Of a stretch of 64,000 nt of DNA, positions 18,526 to 27,336 are shown one piece after another (position 1 is the stretch's first letter; every line of letters begins with the position of its first letter). Source of the DNA: Mesorhizobium sp. DCY119 (GTDB taxonomy: Bacteria > Pseudomonadota > Alphaproteobacteria > Rhizobiales > Rhizobiaceae). The position numbers and the translations under genes were made by a program. Location: the NCBI RefSeq assembly GCF_003590645.1, contig NZ_CP031834.1, positions 1,116,001 to 1,180,000 on the forward strand, given 5' to 3'. Below the pieces are notes generated by a model. It ran no database searches, had not been told where the DNA came from, and saw nothing but the letters and a program-made list of their open reading frames with translations.

Positions 18526-19569
18526 ATGAAGAAGTTTGCAACCGCCATGCTGGCGGGTGTTGCGCTGTCCATGTCGCTGGGCGCTGTTGCGCATGCGAAG
18601 GACAAGATCGTCGGCGTGTCGTGGTCGAATTTCCAGGAAGAGCGCTGGAAGACCGACGAAGCCGCGATCAAGGCTGCTCTCGAAGCATCCGGCGACAAGT
18701 ACATTTCCGCTGACGCGCAGTCGTCGGCTGCCAAGCAGCTCACCGACGTCGAAAGCCTGATCAGCCAGGGCGCCAACGCGCTCATCATCCTGGCACAGGA
18801 TTCGAGCGCCATCGGACCGGCCGTCGAAAAGGCCGTTGCCGAAGGCATTCCGGTTGTCGGCTATGACCGCCTGATCGAAAACAAGGACGCCTTCTACCTG
18901 ACCTTCGACAACAAGGAAGTCGGGCGCATGCAGGCCAAGGGCGTGTTCGACGTCAAGCCGGAAGGCAACTACGTCTTCATCAAGGGCTCGGGTTCCGATC
19001 CGAACGCGGACTTCCTGTTCGCTGGTGCAATGGAAGTGCTCAAGGACGCGATCGACTCGGGCAAGATCAAGAATGTCGGCGAGGCCTATACCGATGGCTG
19101 GCTGCCCGCCAACGCGCAGAAGAACATGGAGCAGTTCCTGACCGCCAACGACAACAAGGTCGATGCAGTCGTTGCCGCCAATGACGGCACTGCCGGCGGC
19201 GCGATTGCCGCTCTCGACGCCCAGGGCCTGGCCGGCTCGGTTCCGGTTTCGGGACAGGATGCCGACCATGCAGCACTCAACCGCATCGCGCTTGGCACCC
19301 AGACCGTTTCGGTGTGGAAGGACTCGCGCGAACTCGGCAAGACTGCAGCCGAAATCGCCTCGCAGCTCGCTGACGGCACCGCGATGGACAAGATCGCGAA
19401 CGCCGTGAAGTTCGACGGCGGCCCGAACAAGGTCGAGATGACCTCGGTGTTCCTGAAGCCGGTTCCGGTCACCAAGGACAATCTGAACGTCGTCATCGAC
19501 GCCGGCTGGGTTTCCAAGGACGTCGTCTGCCAGGGCGTGAAGGCAGGTTCGGTTCCGGCCTGCAACTAA
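18526..19569 (+). CDS. xylF: D-xylose ABC transporter substrate-binding protein XylF
   Basis: Periplasmic sugar-binding protein, 347 residues. The signal peptide spans about 1-24 ([18 protein letters not shown]). Many stretches match what I recall of E. coli Xyl[12 protein letters not shown]-type core, [64 protein letters not shown] and SGQDAD. This start is chosen for its GGGAGG Shine-Dalgarno; the upstream in-frame codons precede the signal peptide. It is followed by a terminator-like hairpin and xylH. Confidence 0.9.
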   Translation: MKKFATAMLAGVALSMSLGAVAHAKDKIVGVSWSNFQEERWKTDEAAIKAALEASGDKYISADAQSSAAKQLTDVESLISQGANALIILAQDSSAIGPAVEKAVAEGIPVVGYDRLIENKDAFYLTFDNKEVGRMQAKGVFDVKPEGNYVFIKGSGSDPNADFLFAGAMEVLKDAIDSGKIKNVGEAYTDGWLPANAQKNMEQFLTANDNKVDAVVAANDGTAGGAIAALDAQGLAGSVPVSGQDADHAALNRIALGTQTVSVWKDSRELGKTAAEIASQLADGTAMDKIANAVKFDGGPNKVEMTSVFLKPVPVTKDNLNVVIDAGWVSKDVVCQGVKAGSVPACN

Positions 19570-19590
19570 GCCATTCGGCTTGAATAGCGA

Positions 19591-19624
19591 CGCCGCGGTT
19601 TGATCAGAGCCGCGGCGTTTTCTT
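19591..19624 (+). terminator. Terminator/attenuator between xylF and xylH
   Basis: CGCCGCGG (19591-19598) pairs with CCGCGGCG (19610-19617), 11-nt loop, followed by TTTTCTT. It should end most transcripts after xylF and let some continue, a common way to make more binding protein than permease. Confidence 0.8.
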
Positions 19625-19661
19625 AAGGGCTTTTGCTAGAAGGCCCGATGTTTTGAAACGA

Positions 19662-19706
19662 CGCATGACCCCCTCGGGAAATCGTTCCGGTTTTCAGGGG
19701 CATGCG
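19662..19706. repeat. Small palindromic repeat (GCATG...CATGC type)
   Basis: CGCATGACCCC and GGGGCATGCG flank a GAAATCGTTCCGG-like core, forming an imperfect hairpin of about 45 bp. Similar hairpins starting GCATGA and ending TCATGC are scattered in rhizobial intergenic DNA. It lies between the xylF terminator and xylH. Confidence 0.55.
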
Positions 19707-19761
19707 CTAGGATGAAGTCCGGCTATCGGCGAAAGACCGTTAAGGCCGGCGGGAGGAAGTC

Positions 19762-21081
19762 ATGACCGACGTGACAACGAGCGAATCTGCGGATCGGGCT
19801 CGAGCATCCGAACTCGGCGCTGTCGCCCGGTTTCTCAAGGCCACAGAACTCGATACCCGCATGCTCGGCATGGTCGGCGCGCTCCTGGTTATCTGGATCG
19901 GCTTCCATATCCTGTCGAACGGGCTGTTTCTGACGCCCCGCAACCTGTGGAACCTCTCGGTTCAATCATCATCTGTAGCGGTCATGGCCACCGGCATGGT
20001 GCTGGTCATCGTTACGCGCAACATCGACCTTTCCGTCGGCTCTCTGCTCGGTTTCGTCGGCATGATCATGGGCGTTACCCAGGCGGTGTTCCTGCCGCGG
20101 GTGATGGGCTTTCCGCTCGGCGACCCGTCCATTTGGGTCATTGCGCTGGCTGCCGGCCTCGTCGTCGGCGTGGTGATCGGCGCCTTCCAGGGCTTTCTCA
20201 TCGCCTATCTCGGCATTCCGGCCTTCATCGTCACGCTCGGCGGCCTGCTCGTCTGGCGCGGTGCGGCGTGGTGGGTCACCAGCGGCCAAACGGTCGCGCC
20301 CATGGATGCAACGTTCCGCCTGATGGGCGGCGGGCCTGAGGGCGCGATCGGTGCGACGTGGAGCTGGGTCATCGGCTTGGTCGCGTGTGCCGCCGTCATC
20401 CTGATGCTGCTTTCGGGCCGCCGCCAGCGCAAGCGCTTCAAGTTCCCGCTGCGACCGGTCTGGGCCGAAACGTTCCTTGGCGCTGTTACCTGCGCCGTCA
20501 TCCTCGGCGCCGTCTGGGTCGCCAATTCCTATCCATGGCCGGCAGGCACGGTGAAGAAATATGCCGAGGCCAACAACATAACCATTCCCGAGGGCGGCCT
20601 GTTCATCGCCCATGGCATCGCCATTCCGGTGCTGATGGCGATCGCTGCCGGCATCATCATGACCTTCGTCACAACGCGCACCCGCTTCGGCCGCTACGTC
20701 TTCGCCATCGGCGGCAACCCTGAAGCGGCTGAACTCGCCGGCATCAACACGCGCTGGGTAACCATGAAGATCTTCATGGTCATGGGCTTCCTCGCTGCCA
20801 TCAGCGCCGCGATCTCGACCGCGCGCCTGAACGCGGCGACCAACGCGCAAGGAACGCTCGACGAGCTTCTGGTGATCGCGGCAGCCGTCATCGGCGGTAC
20901 GTCGCTGGCGGGCGGTGTCGGCACGGTCGCCGGCGCTATGCTGGGTGCTGCGCTGATGCAGTCGCTGCAATCGGGCATGGTGCTGCTTGGCGTCGACACG
21001 CCGCTGCAGAATATCGTCGTCGGTTTCGTGCTGGTCGTGGCCGTGTGGCTCGACACGCTCTACCGCCGGCGCGTGCAGTAA
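19762..21081 (+). CDS. xylH: Xylose-type ABC transporter permease XylH
   Basis: Inner-membrane permease of the ribose/xylose (BPD_transp_2) family, 439 residues with about ten hydrophobic segments. Landmarks are [32 protein letters not shown] and [15 protein letters not shown]. The length exceeds the roughly 330 residues of RbsC and fits XylH, which has a larger central loop (about 190-270). A GGGAGGAAG Shine-Dalgarno precedes ATG. It acts with XylF and the ATPase encoded 16 bp downstream. Confidence 0.9.
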   Translation: MTDVTTSESADRARASELGAVARFLKATELDTRMLGMVGALLVIWIGFHILSNGLFLTPRNLWNLSVQSSSVAVMATGMVLVIVTRNIDLSVGSLLGFVGMIMGVTQAVFLPRVMGFPLGDPSIWVIALAAGLVVGVVIGAFQGFLIAYLGIPAFIVTLGGLLVWRGAAWWVTSGQTVAPMDATFRLMGGGPEGAIGATWSWVIGLVACAAVILMLLSGRRQRKRFKFPLRPVWAETFLGAVTCAVILGAVWVANSYPWPAGTVKKYAEANNITIPEGGLFIAHGIAIPVLMAIAAGIIMTFVTTRTRFGRYVFAIGGNPEAAELAGINTRWVTMKIFMVMGFLAAISAAISTARLNAATNAQGTLDELLVIAAAVIGGTSLAGGVGTVAGAMLGAALMQSLQSGMVLLGVDTPLQNIVVGFVLVVAVWLDTLYRRRVQ

Positions 21082-21097
21082 TCTGGGAGGCAATCAT

Positions 21098-21886
21098 ATG
21101 GATCAGACAAGCACCCCGCTCGTCGACATGAAGAACATCTCGATCGCCTTCGGCGGCATTCGCGCCGTGGACGATGCGTCGGTCGATCTCCATGCCGGCG
21201 AAGTCGTCGCCCTGCTCGGCCACAATGGCGCCGGTAAATCGACGCTCATCAAGATACTGTCGGGCGCCTACAAGCGCGACGGCGGCGCCATCTTCGTCAA
21301 TGGCGAGGAAGTCTCGATCGGCAACCCGCGCGATGCCAAGAAATACGGCATCGAGACGATCTACCAGACGCTGGCATTGGCCGACAATGTCGATGCCGCC
21401 GCCAATCTGTTCCTGGGCCGCGAGCTCAGGACGGCCTGGGGCACGCTCGATGACGTCGCCATGGAAGCCGAGGCACGCAAGGTGATGGGACGGCTCAATC
21501 CGCGCTTCCAGCGCTTCAAGGAGCCGGTGAGCAAGCTTTCGGGCGGCCAGCGTCAGTCCGTGGCGATCGCGCGCGCGATCCTTTTCAACGCCCGCATCCT
21601 CATCATGGACGAGCCGACGGCGGCCCTCGGGCCGCAGGAAACCGCGCAGGTCGGCGAACTGGTCAAGCAGCTGAAGGCCGACGGCATCGGCATCTTCCTG
21701 ATCAGCCACGACATCCATGACGTGTTCGATCTCGCCGACCGCGTTTGTGTCATGAAGAACGGGCAGGTCGTCGGCACCGCGCGCACCCAGGACGTCACCA
21801 AGGACGAGGTTCTGGGCATGATCATCCTTGGAAAATGCCCGCCCGGTGCAATCCCGGGACCGGGAGCGATGGCCATCGCTGCCTGA
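21098..21886 (+). CDS. xylG: Sugar ABC transporter ATP-binding protein, single domain
   Basis: ATPase of the xylose-type importer. It has only one nucleotide-binding domain (262 residues): Walker [10 protein letters not shown], signature [14 protein letters not shown], Walker [14 protein letters not shown], switch His in [10 protein letters not shown]. coli XylG has two such domains in about 513 residues, so this protein probably acts as a homodimer, as in the FrcA-type rhizobial systems. A GGGAGG Shine-Dalgarno fixes ATG 21098. Symbol given by operon position. Confidence 0.85.
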   Translation: MDQTSTPLVDMKNISIAFGGIRAVDDASVDLHAGEVVALLGHNGAGKSTLIKILSGAYKRDGGAIFVNGEEVSIGNPRDAKKYGIETIYQTLALADNVDAAANLFLGRELRTAWGTLDDVAMEAEARKVMGRLNPRFQRFKEPVSKLSGGQRQSVAIARAILFNARILIMDEPTAALGPQETAQVGELVKQLKADGIGIFLISHDIHDVFDLADRVCVMKNGQVVGTARTQDVTKDEVLGMIILGKCPPGAIPGPGAMAIAA

Positions 21887-21970
21887 AGCTGTTGCGCTGA
21901 GGCCACGACCAATCCATCGCATGGGCCTGTGCATTGCATTACCCCCGGCACCCTTTAATAAGGGGCTGGT

Positions 21971-23635
21971 ATGAGCAATTCGCAGGCCCGGCCCTTGAAG
22001 AAATTTCTCTCCGTCGCGGTTTTCCTGGCTGTCGCGGCCGCGAGCCTGGCGATGGCTGGCTTTGCCTATCATTCGTCCCAGGAGGCCGCGCGTTTCAAGT
22101 TCGCGGCGACGGTGGACGATGCCATGAACCGCATCGAGAGCCGCCTCAATCTCCACCTTTCGCTGCTGCGTTCCACGCAGGCCCTTTTCAAGGTTCGCGG
22201 GCGTGAGATCGGGCGAACGGAATTCAAGGCATTCTTCGATGCGCTCGATGTTGAAAACAACTTCAAGGGCCTGAGGGGCATCGGCTTTCTCGAGATAGCC
22301 AAGCGCGGCGATGAAGCTCAGCTCCAGCAGGACATCCGCAGGATCGGGGGCACCGAAGGGTCGATCTACCCGCCATCGGAGCTGGAGTGGCGTACGCCGA
22401 TAGTGCTCTACGAGCCGTTGAGTGAGGCCAACATATCCAGCCTCGGCTACGATATGTTCACGGAGGAAGCGCGGCGCGCTGCCATCGAAATGGCAATGAC
22501 CAGCGGAGCGCCCCGCGCAACCGCACGGATCGTTCTCGGCGAGAATACCGGTTCGGCAGAAAAGGTGCCCGGGTTCCTGGTGTTTGCAAGCGTGGACGAA
22601 GATGAGGCGAATACCGGCACCGGAGGCGTCAAGCCAACCGTCTCGGGACTGGTCTATGTCGCGTTCCGCACCGGCGATTTGTTCGAGGCGGCGCTCGGCT
22701 CGGCTCCGCTATTGCCGGTTCATGCTGAAGTCTTCGACGGCGACGCCAGCGACGACAATCTGTTCTACCGCTCGCCGACGCCCCCGGGCGCTGCCTACAG
22801 CGAAGATTTTCGCGTGACGCGCAGCATCGTGCTGGCTGGCCGGCCCTGGACGGTCCGCTTCCGCCCGACCGCGGGGTTCTCTGAGCCGTCCTCGCCGACA
22901 ATTCCGGTCATGCTCGGCCTGTTCGGGCTTCTGCTCGCCGGCGCGATTGCGATGGTCGCACGCTATCAGGAACGCACCTACGATGCCGTCGCGCGCCTGC
23001 ATGAGACGACCGAAAAGAGCCTGCTGGAAAAGGATCTGATGCTTCAGGAAATGAAGCATCGCATCAAGAATTCCATCACGCGGGTTCTGGCGATGGCGCG
23101 GCAGACGGCGGCGCACGCGACCGATGTCAACGAGTTCTCCTCGTCCTTTGCCGCGCGGCTTCAGGCGATGGCCGCCTCGCAGGACATGCTGACGCGCTCT
23201 CGCTGGCAGAAGGCGGATCTCGGCGAACTCCTGCGCATCGAACTCGGGCAGGTCTTCGGCAAGGATCTGCCCGATGACATGCTGTCGGGCCCGGTCGTGC
23301 TCCTGAACGAAACCACGACGCAGGCGCTCGGCCTGACATTCCACGAGCTTGCCACCAACGCGCTGAAATATGGCGAGGCCGGCAACACGGTTGCTGCGTT
23401 GAAAGTGAAGTGGCGGGTTCATGAAGAAGGCGGCGAACGACGCCTCGGCCTGACCTGGACGGAAAGCGGCAACAAGGCGATCTCGCCGCCGACAAGAACG
23501 GGGTTCGGCACCAAGCTCATCGATATGAACATAACCCGGGAACTCTACGGCACCATCGAACGCGATTATCGCGCCGACGGCCTTCTGGTTCAGATCGATA
23601 TCCCGCTGAAAGGTCTTTCAAAGACCAGGGAGTGA
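21971..23635 (+). CDS. CHASE-domain sensor histidine kinase, HWE/HisKA_2 type
   Basis: Membrane-bound sensor kinase of 554 residues. A membrane segment (about 11-32) precedes a periplasmic CHASE domain (about 75-240, with RGIGFLEIAKRG and SELEWRTPIVLYEPL) and a second membrane segment (about 308-330). The kinase core begins MKHRIKNSITRVLAMARQ with likely phospho-acceptor His363, then HELATNALKYGEAG as N box. This is the class of kinases that feeds PhyR in alphaproteobacteria. It stands at the edge of the stress island and has no EcfG promoter match upstream. Confidence 0.87.
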   Translation: MSNSQARPLKKFLSVAVFLAVAAASLAMAGFAYHSSQEAARFKFAATVDDAMNRIESRLNLHLSLLRSTQALFKVRGREIGRTEFKAFFDALDVENNFKGLRGIGFLEIAKRGDEAQLQQDIRRIGGTEGSIYPPSELEWRTPIVLYEPLSEANISSLGYDMFTEEARRAAIEMAMTSGAPRATARIVLGENTGSAEKVPGFLVFASVDEDEANTGTGGVKPTVSGLVYVAFRTGDLFEAALGSAPLLPVHAEVFDGDASDDNLFYRSPTPPGAAYSEDFRVTRSIVLAGRPWTVRFRPTAGFSEPSSPTIPVMLGLFGLLLAGAIAMVARYQERTYDAVARLHETTEKSLLEKDLMLQEMKHRIKNSITRVLAMARQTAAHATDVNEFSSSFAARLQAMAASQDMLTRSRWQKADLGELLRIELGQVFGKDLPDDMLSGPVVLLNETTTQALGLTFHELATNALKYGEAGNTVAALKVKWRVHEEGGERRLGLTWTESGNKAISPPTRTGFGTKLIDMNITRELYGTIERDYRADGLLVQIDIPLKGLSKTRE

Positions 23636-23651
23636 CATTGGCGGTCACTCC
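23629..23651. terminator. Hairpin at convergent gene ends
   Basis: GGAGTGAC (23629-23636, overlapping the kinase stop codon) pairs with GTCACTCC (23644-23651) across a 7-nt loop. It lies between converging genes. The T-tract is short, so termination strength is uncertain. Confidence 0.5.
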
Positions 23652-23669
23652 TTCGAGGATCGTGCGATC

Positions 23670-23996
23670 CTACTGCTGGCGAACGGAATTCTTATCAGTG
23701 CGCGCCGGATTTGAGGCGACCACCACATTCGGTGCGCCGATTTCGGCGACCAGCTTGCCACTAGGCAGGACATCCCAGGTCAGCTCGGCGTCTTCCTCTT
23801 CCATGGCCGGATCGACCGGAACGCATGTCGCGAAAGTGCGCGTATGTTTGCCCTTGGCATCACGCAGAGCCATCGGAAGAACGCTCTGACATTCCTCGGC
23901 GGTCTCGAAAATGGTCACAGGCGCCGGCATCTCGGTGCATTGCTTGAGATCGCCTGAGCATCCAATTATCAGCAGCAGTGCAGCAATGTGTTCCAT
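23670..23996 (-). CDS. Small putative lipoprotein
   Basis: A 108-residue protein of unknown function. It begins with a short hydrophobic stretch ending LLLIIGC, a plausible lipobox with Cys13, and has three further cysteines (in QCTEM, EECQS and ATCVP) that could form disulfides in the periplasm. The Shine-Dalgarno AAAGGA precedes ATG 23996. An EcfG-type promoter (17-bp spacer) lies just upstream, so it is probably a general stress gene. The C-terminal half is polar and not recognised. Confidence 0.68.
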   Translation of the reverse strand: MEHIAALLLIIGCSGDLKQCTEMPAPVTIFETAEECQSVLPMALRDAKGKHTRTFATCVPVDPAMEEEDAELTWDVLPSGKLVAEIGAPNVVVASNPARTDKNSVRQQ

Positions 23997-24018
23997 GGCT
24001 GGATCCTTTCGCCATGTA

Positions 24019-24044
24019 AACGAGCGAAGAGCCCTTTAAGTTCC
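24019..24044 (-). promoter_or_regulatory. EcfG promoter of the putative lipoprotein gene (17-bp spacer)
   Basis: On the reverse strand GGAAC (24044-24040) and CGTT (24022-24019) are separated by 17 bp. The -10 element ends 22 bp before the ATG, leaving a short leader that includes the Shine-Dalgarno. Confidence 0.65.
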
Positions 24045-24067
24045 AGAGCGGTGAGGCGCTTGTAGCT

Positions 24068-25096
24068 CTACTCTATCTCGAAGCTGCCGGCGGGAATCTC
24101 GAGCCGGTATTCGAGCGTATCGTCCTTGATCGCCAGGTTCGCCGTGCCGTTCATGGAAGCTGGGACGACGCGCTCAAGCGCCACGCTGCCGAACTTTTTT
24201 GCGCCCATATCCCTGACTTCCGGACCGATTGTTTCGGTCCAGGAAAAGGATAGGGCAGTGTCGTCCTTTACCGGGCGGGCAGAGACCGTGACGACGCCGC
24301 CAGGCCGTGAAAGGGCTCCATAACTTACCGAATTTACCGTCAATTCATGCAGCGCGAGGCCGATATGAAGTGCTGCATTGGGATTGAGATAGGGATTTAC
24401 GCCGTCGAAGACGACCGAGCGGGACGCTCCCGGGCTATAGCGCCCGACCTGGCTGGTCACCAGCTCACGCAGATCCGCACCGCGCCAGTTCGACGAGGTT
24501 ATCAGGTCCTGCGAAGAGGCCAGCGATTGCAGGCGGCCCCGAAAGCGCGACAGAAAGGTGTCGATCGTGCCTGAGTAGCGTCCGGTCTGGGTTGCGATGC
24601 TCTGGATGATGGCGAGCAGGTTCTTCGAGCGATGGCTCAGTTCCCGAAGCAATGTCTTGAGCGTCTGTTCCCGCCGTTTCTGTTCCGTCACTTCCACAAC
24701 CGTGGTTATGACGCCAAGAACCTCGCCGGTCGCGCCCTTGTCGGCATCAATCCAGATATCGAACCATCGAGATCCTTCCTTGTCGGGAATATCGAGCACG
24801 AGTGTTTGAGGATTTGTGGTTGCCACCGCCGCGCGCTTTGCGGAAATCATCCGTTCTGCTTGAAGTGCGGGAAGAAAATCGCTGTCGGTGCGTCCGACGA
24901 CCTCGCTCGGCGACCAGGGCGCCGGCAGGTTCTGCGTCCAGACGATATTCAGGTTCCGATCCTGGTAGATGACGGAAATTCCGGTGTTGCGCAACGCATG
25001 AAGAAGGCTTCTACCAAGCGGGGAGCTTTCTTCTGCGGAGGGGGCCAAAGAGGCGTTGCCGTCCTTGCCTCCTCTTTGCCCTTCCGTGAAATTCAT
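24068..25096 (-). CDS. PAS-domain HWE histidine kinase
   Basis: Soluble sensor kinase of 342 residues. A single PAS domain (about 30-140: GISVIYQDRNLNIVWTQN, GRTDSDFLP) is followed by the HWE core with LLRELSHRSKNLLAIIQSIA (phospho-acceptor His155), the family WRGADL motif and the N box ALHELTVNSVSYG. ATG 25096 is preferred because the EcfG promoter ends only 27 bp upstream, which rules out the in-frame TTG at 25132 that would lie in the promoter itself. Probably signals to PhyR and is itself under EcfG, giving feedback. Confidence 0.87.
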   Translation of the reverse strand: MNFTEGQRGGKDGNASLAPSAEESSPLGRSLLHALRNTGISVIYQDRNLNIVWTQNLPAPWSPSEVVGRTDSDFLPALQAERMISAKRAAVATTNPQTLVLDIPDKEGSRWFDIWIDADKGATGEVLGVITTVVEVTEQKRREQTLKTLLRELSHRSKNLLAIIQSIATQTGRYSGTIDTFLSRFRGRLQSLASSQDLITSSNWRGADLRELVTSQVGRYSPGASRSVVFDGVNPYLNPNAALHIGLALHELTVNSVSYGALSRPGGVVTVSARPVKDDTALSFSWTETIGPEVRDMGAKKFGSVALERVVPASMNGTANLAIKDDTLEYRLEIPAGSFEIE

Positions 25097-25122
25097 CGTG
25101 CGGTATTCCCACTGGCAAGCTG

Positions 25123-25147
25123 AACGGTTCAATCTGCGATGAGTTCC
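25123..25147 (-). promoter_or_regulatory. EcfG promoter of the PAS-HWE kinase gene
   Basis: Reverse-strand GGAAC (25147-25143), 16 bp, CGTT (25126-25123). Perfect match to the alphaproteobacterial general stress consensus. The position fits a short leader before ATG 25096. Confidence 0.82.
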
Positions 25148-25278
25148 CGAAAGGTCTGGCGTTCTCCCAAAAAGGTTCCGCCGAGCGGCGCCCTGTTGGG
25201 AAGCGCTGCCCGGCGGCTATCTGGAAACCGTTTGAGGGGTGCGGTTTCCAGCATCCCGTCATTTCTGGCGAATGGTCT

Positions 25279-25443
25279 CTATGCGCGGCGGAAAAGGCCC
25301 GCGATCAGCGAGATCACGAGGAACGCCAGGAAAATGAAGAACAGAATCTGCGCAATACCGGCCGAAGTGCCGGCAATACCGCCAAAGCCGAGCGCGCCGG
25401 CAATGATGGCTACGACAAGGAATACAAGGGCCCAGTACAACAT
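25279..25443 (-). CDS. DUF1328 small membrane protein
   Basis: A 54-residue protein beginning [19 protein letters not shown] and ending LIAGLFRRA. Two hydrophobic helices (about 3-22 and 30-49) are joined by a Gly/Ala turn GGIAGTSAG. This is the DUF1328/YtjA family of short inner-membrane proteins, often stress-induced in proteobacteria; the molecular role is unknown. Length is typical. A perfect EcfG promoter lies 32 bp upstream of the start codon. Confidence 0.88.
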   Translation of the reverse strand: MLYWALVFLVVAIIAGALGFGGIAGTSAGIAQILFFIFLAFLVISLIAGLFRRA

Positions 25444-25474
25444 GATCTAACTCCCTGAATTTCTATGTTTGAAA

Positions 25475-25499
25475 AACGCGCTACCGCGTTGTTGGTTCC
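25475..25499 (-). promoter_or_regulatory. EcfG promoter of the DUF1328 gene
   Basis: Reverse-strand GGAAC (25499-25495), 16-bp spacer, CGTT (25478-25475). Perfect consensus and correctly placed before the start at 25443. Confidence 0.82.
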
Positions 25500-25569
25500 A
25501 GAAACAAGATATTCTTAAAGAAAAAGGCCGCCACAGGGACGACCTTCTTCCCCTAAATCTGCGTCACGA

Positions 25570-26364
25570 CTATGCGGCCGCTTTCGCCTGCCGGTCAAAG
25601 AACAGCGCCTGGCTGATCAGTGCCTTGACCATATCAGGATTGAACGGCTTGGTGACGAGGAATGCCGGCTCCGGTCGCTCGCCTGTCAGCAGGCGCTCGG
25701 GGAAGGCGGTGATGAAGATGACCGGCACGGCGGCGGTGGTCAGGATTTCGTTGACGGCGTCGATGCCCGAGCTGCCATCGGCCAGCTGGATATCCGCCAG
25801 CACCATTTTCGGCCGCGCCTTGTTGAACATCGCCGTAGCCTCGGTGTGCGTGCGTGCGGTGCCGACGACACGGTGGCCAAGGCTCTCGACCATCTCCTCG
25901 ATGTCCATGGCGATCAGCGGCTCGTCCTCGATGATGAGGATGTCGGTAGCAACCTGCCGCGAAATCTCGTTGCTGGCCTGGGTCAGCAGTTCGACGAACT
26001 TCTCCTCGGTAACGCCAAGGATTTCGGCGCTTTCCTCATTGGTGAAGCCTTCGACCGCAACCAGCAGGAAGGCCTGGCGCGGCAATGGCGACAGCGCGGT
26101 GAGGTTGGCGGCGGCGCGCTGTTCCCACGCGGAGTTGGTTTCCTCCTGCGGTACGCGGATGGCGATCGACGTGAACAGCTTCGTGAAGACCTTGTAGAGC
26201 GCGATGCGATCGTTTGAAGCCTCAGGGAAAATGCTTATATCGGCAATGATCGCCTCTAGAACCGCCGCTACCAGCGCATCGCCGCTCTGCTGCGATCCGG
26301 AAACCGCACGGGAAAAACGCCGGAGGAAAGGCAAATGCGGGGCAATTGTTGCAGATAGACTCAT
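25570..26364 (-). CDS. phyR: General stress response anti-anti-sigma regulator PhyR
   Basis: PhyR, 264 residues. The N-terminal half (about 1-130) is an ECF-sigma-like domain that sequesters NepR when activated (LTALSPLPRQAFLLVAVEGFT and EESAEILGVTEE, sigma-4-like). The C-terminal half (about 138-255) is a receiver with ILIIEDEPLIAMD, phospho-acceptor Asp in MVLADIQLADG and Lys in LVTKPFNPD. Phosphorylation by HWE kinases frees the sigma-like domain to bind NepR and release EcfG. It is divergent from nepR-ecfG, the usual rhizobial layout, and has its own EcfG promoter. Confidence 0.96.
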   Translation of the reverse strand: MSLSATIAPHLPFLRRFSRAVSGSQQSGDALVAAVLEAIIADISIFPEASNDRIALYKVFTKLFTSIAIRVPQEETNSAWEQRAAANLTALSPLPRQAFLLVAVEGFTNEESAEILGVTEEKFVELLTQASNEISRQVATDILIIEDEPLIAMDIEEMVESLGHRVVGTARTHTEATAMFNKARPKMVLADIQLADGSSGIDAVNEILTTAAVPVIFITAFPERLLTGERPEPAFLVTKPFNPDMVKALISQALFFDRQAKAAA

Positions 26365-26426
26365 GATAGGATGCTTCCCTCAACTGATGGGTCGAAATTG
26401 ACTTAGTTTGAATGACCAGTCCCTTC

Positions 26427-26451
26427 AACGAGACTTTTACGAAAAAGTTCC
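26427..26451 (-). promoter_or_regulatory. EcfG promoter of phyR
   Basis: Reverse-strand GGAAC (26451-26447), 16-bp spacer, CGTT (26430-26427). Perfect consensus. Its -35 element is only 9 bp from the -35 element of the opposite-facing nepR promoter. Confidence 0.88.
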
Positions 26452-26460
26452 CTCACACAG

Positions 26461-26485
26461 GGAACGAATTTCGGGCTGCCGCGTT
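26461..26485 (+). promoter_or_regulatory. EcfG promoter of nepR-ecfG
   Basis: Forward-strand GGAAC (26461-26465), 16-bp spacer, CGTT (26482-26485). Perfect consensus, giving a leader of roughly 90 nt before nepR and autoregulation of the sigma factor. Confidence 0.88.
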
Positions 26486-26584
26486 TTTGGGGAAATTTGG
26501 GCAACCAGATGCCGATACCGTTCGCCTTGTTTTCTCTACAGCGTGACCGGAAGACGCAAGGCAAAAACAGGACGAATCGATAGC

Positions 26585-26782
26585 ATGACCAAGCAAAAGA
26601 CCGGGACAGAACCCGTCGATCGGCGCCGAAACGGGTCAGGTGATCCACTCGGAACCAACTCGGAAATTGGCCGCAAACTCAAGCAATATTATGACGAACT
26701 GGTCTCCGACGAGGTGCCGGATCGTTTCGCTCAGCTGCTTAGCCAGCTGGAACAGGCTGAACCTCTTCAGAAGAAGGGTTGA
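26585..26782 (+). CDS. nepR: Anti-sigma factor NepR
   Basis: Small anti-sigma factor of 65 residues that holds EcfG inactive until PhyR titrates it. The conserved NepR core is visible as IGRKLKQYYDELVSDEVPDRF followed by LLSQLEQ (shown here in two parts; core at about residues 28-60). The N-terminal 25 residues are polar and likely disordered. The frame is open far upstream, but ATG 26585 gives the family length. Its stop lies 5 bp before the ecfG start, the standard nepR-ecfG arrangement. Confidence 0.93.
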   Translation: MTKQKTGTEPVDRRRNGSGDPLGTNSEIGRKLKQYYDELVSDEVPDRFAQLLSQLEQAEPLQKKG

Positions 26783-26787
26783 TCAGC

Positions 26788-27336
26788 ATGGCCGTTTCTC
26801 CGGCATTCAAGACGGAACTGCTCGCGACCATCCCGAACCTGCGCGCCTTTGCCGTTTCCCTTACCCAGAGCGCTGACAAGGCCGACGATCTGGTGCAGGA
26901 AACGCTCGTTAAGGCATGGGACAAGCATGAGAGTTTCCAGATGGGAACCAATCTCAAGGCCTGGCTCTTCACCATTTTGCGCAACGAATTCTATTCGCAG
27001 ATGCGCAAGCGCGGACGTGAAGTGCAGGACAGCGACGGTGTGATGACCGAGCGCCTGGCGGTTCACCCCAGCCAGCATGGCATGCTCGATCTCAAGGATT
27101 TCCGCGGTGCGCTGGAACAGCTTCCGGAAGACCAGCGTGAGGCGATCATCCTGATCGGCGCATCCGGGTTTTCCTATGAGGAAGCGGCAGAAATCTGCGG
27201 CTGTGCCGTCGGCACCATCAAGAGCCGCGTCAGCCGTGCAAGAAACCGCCTTCAGGAAATCCTGGACATATCCGGTGAGGCCGAGTTCGGGCCGGACGCG
27301 ATCTCGGCGCAGGTCATGGGCTCAAACGCCGCTTGA
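26788..27336 (+). CDS. ecfG: General stress response sigma factor EcfG
   Basis: ECF sigma factor of the EcfG (ECF15) group, 182 residues. Sigma-2 (about 10-75) includes DKADDLVQETLVKAW and sigma-4 (about 110-165) has LPEDQREAIILIGASGFSY and GCAVGTIKSRVSRAR. It directs transcription from GGAAC-N16-CGTT promoters, of which many occur around it. ATG 26788 follows AAGAAGGG; an upstream TTG overlapping the nepR stop is possible. The last 15 bp overlap the 3' end of the convergent receiver gene. Confidence 0.95.
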   Translation: MAVSPAFKTELLATIPNLRAFAVSLTQSADKADDLVQETLVKAWDKHESFQMGTNLKAWLFTILRNEFYSQMRKRGREVQDSDGVMTERLAVHPSQHGMLDLKDFRGALEQLPEDQREAIILIGASGFSYEEAAEICGCAVGTIKSRVSRARNRLQEILDISGEAEFGPDAISAQVMGSNAA

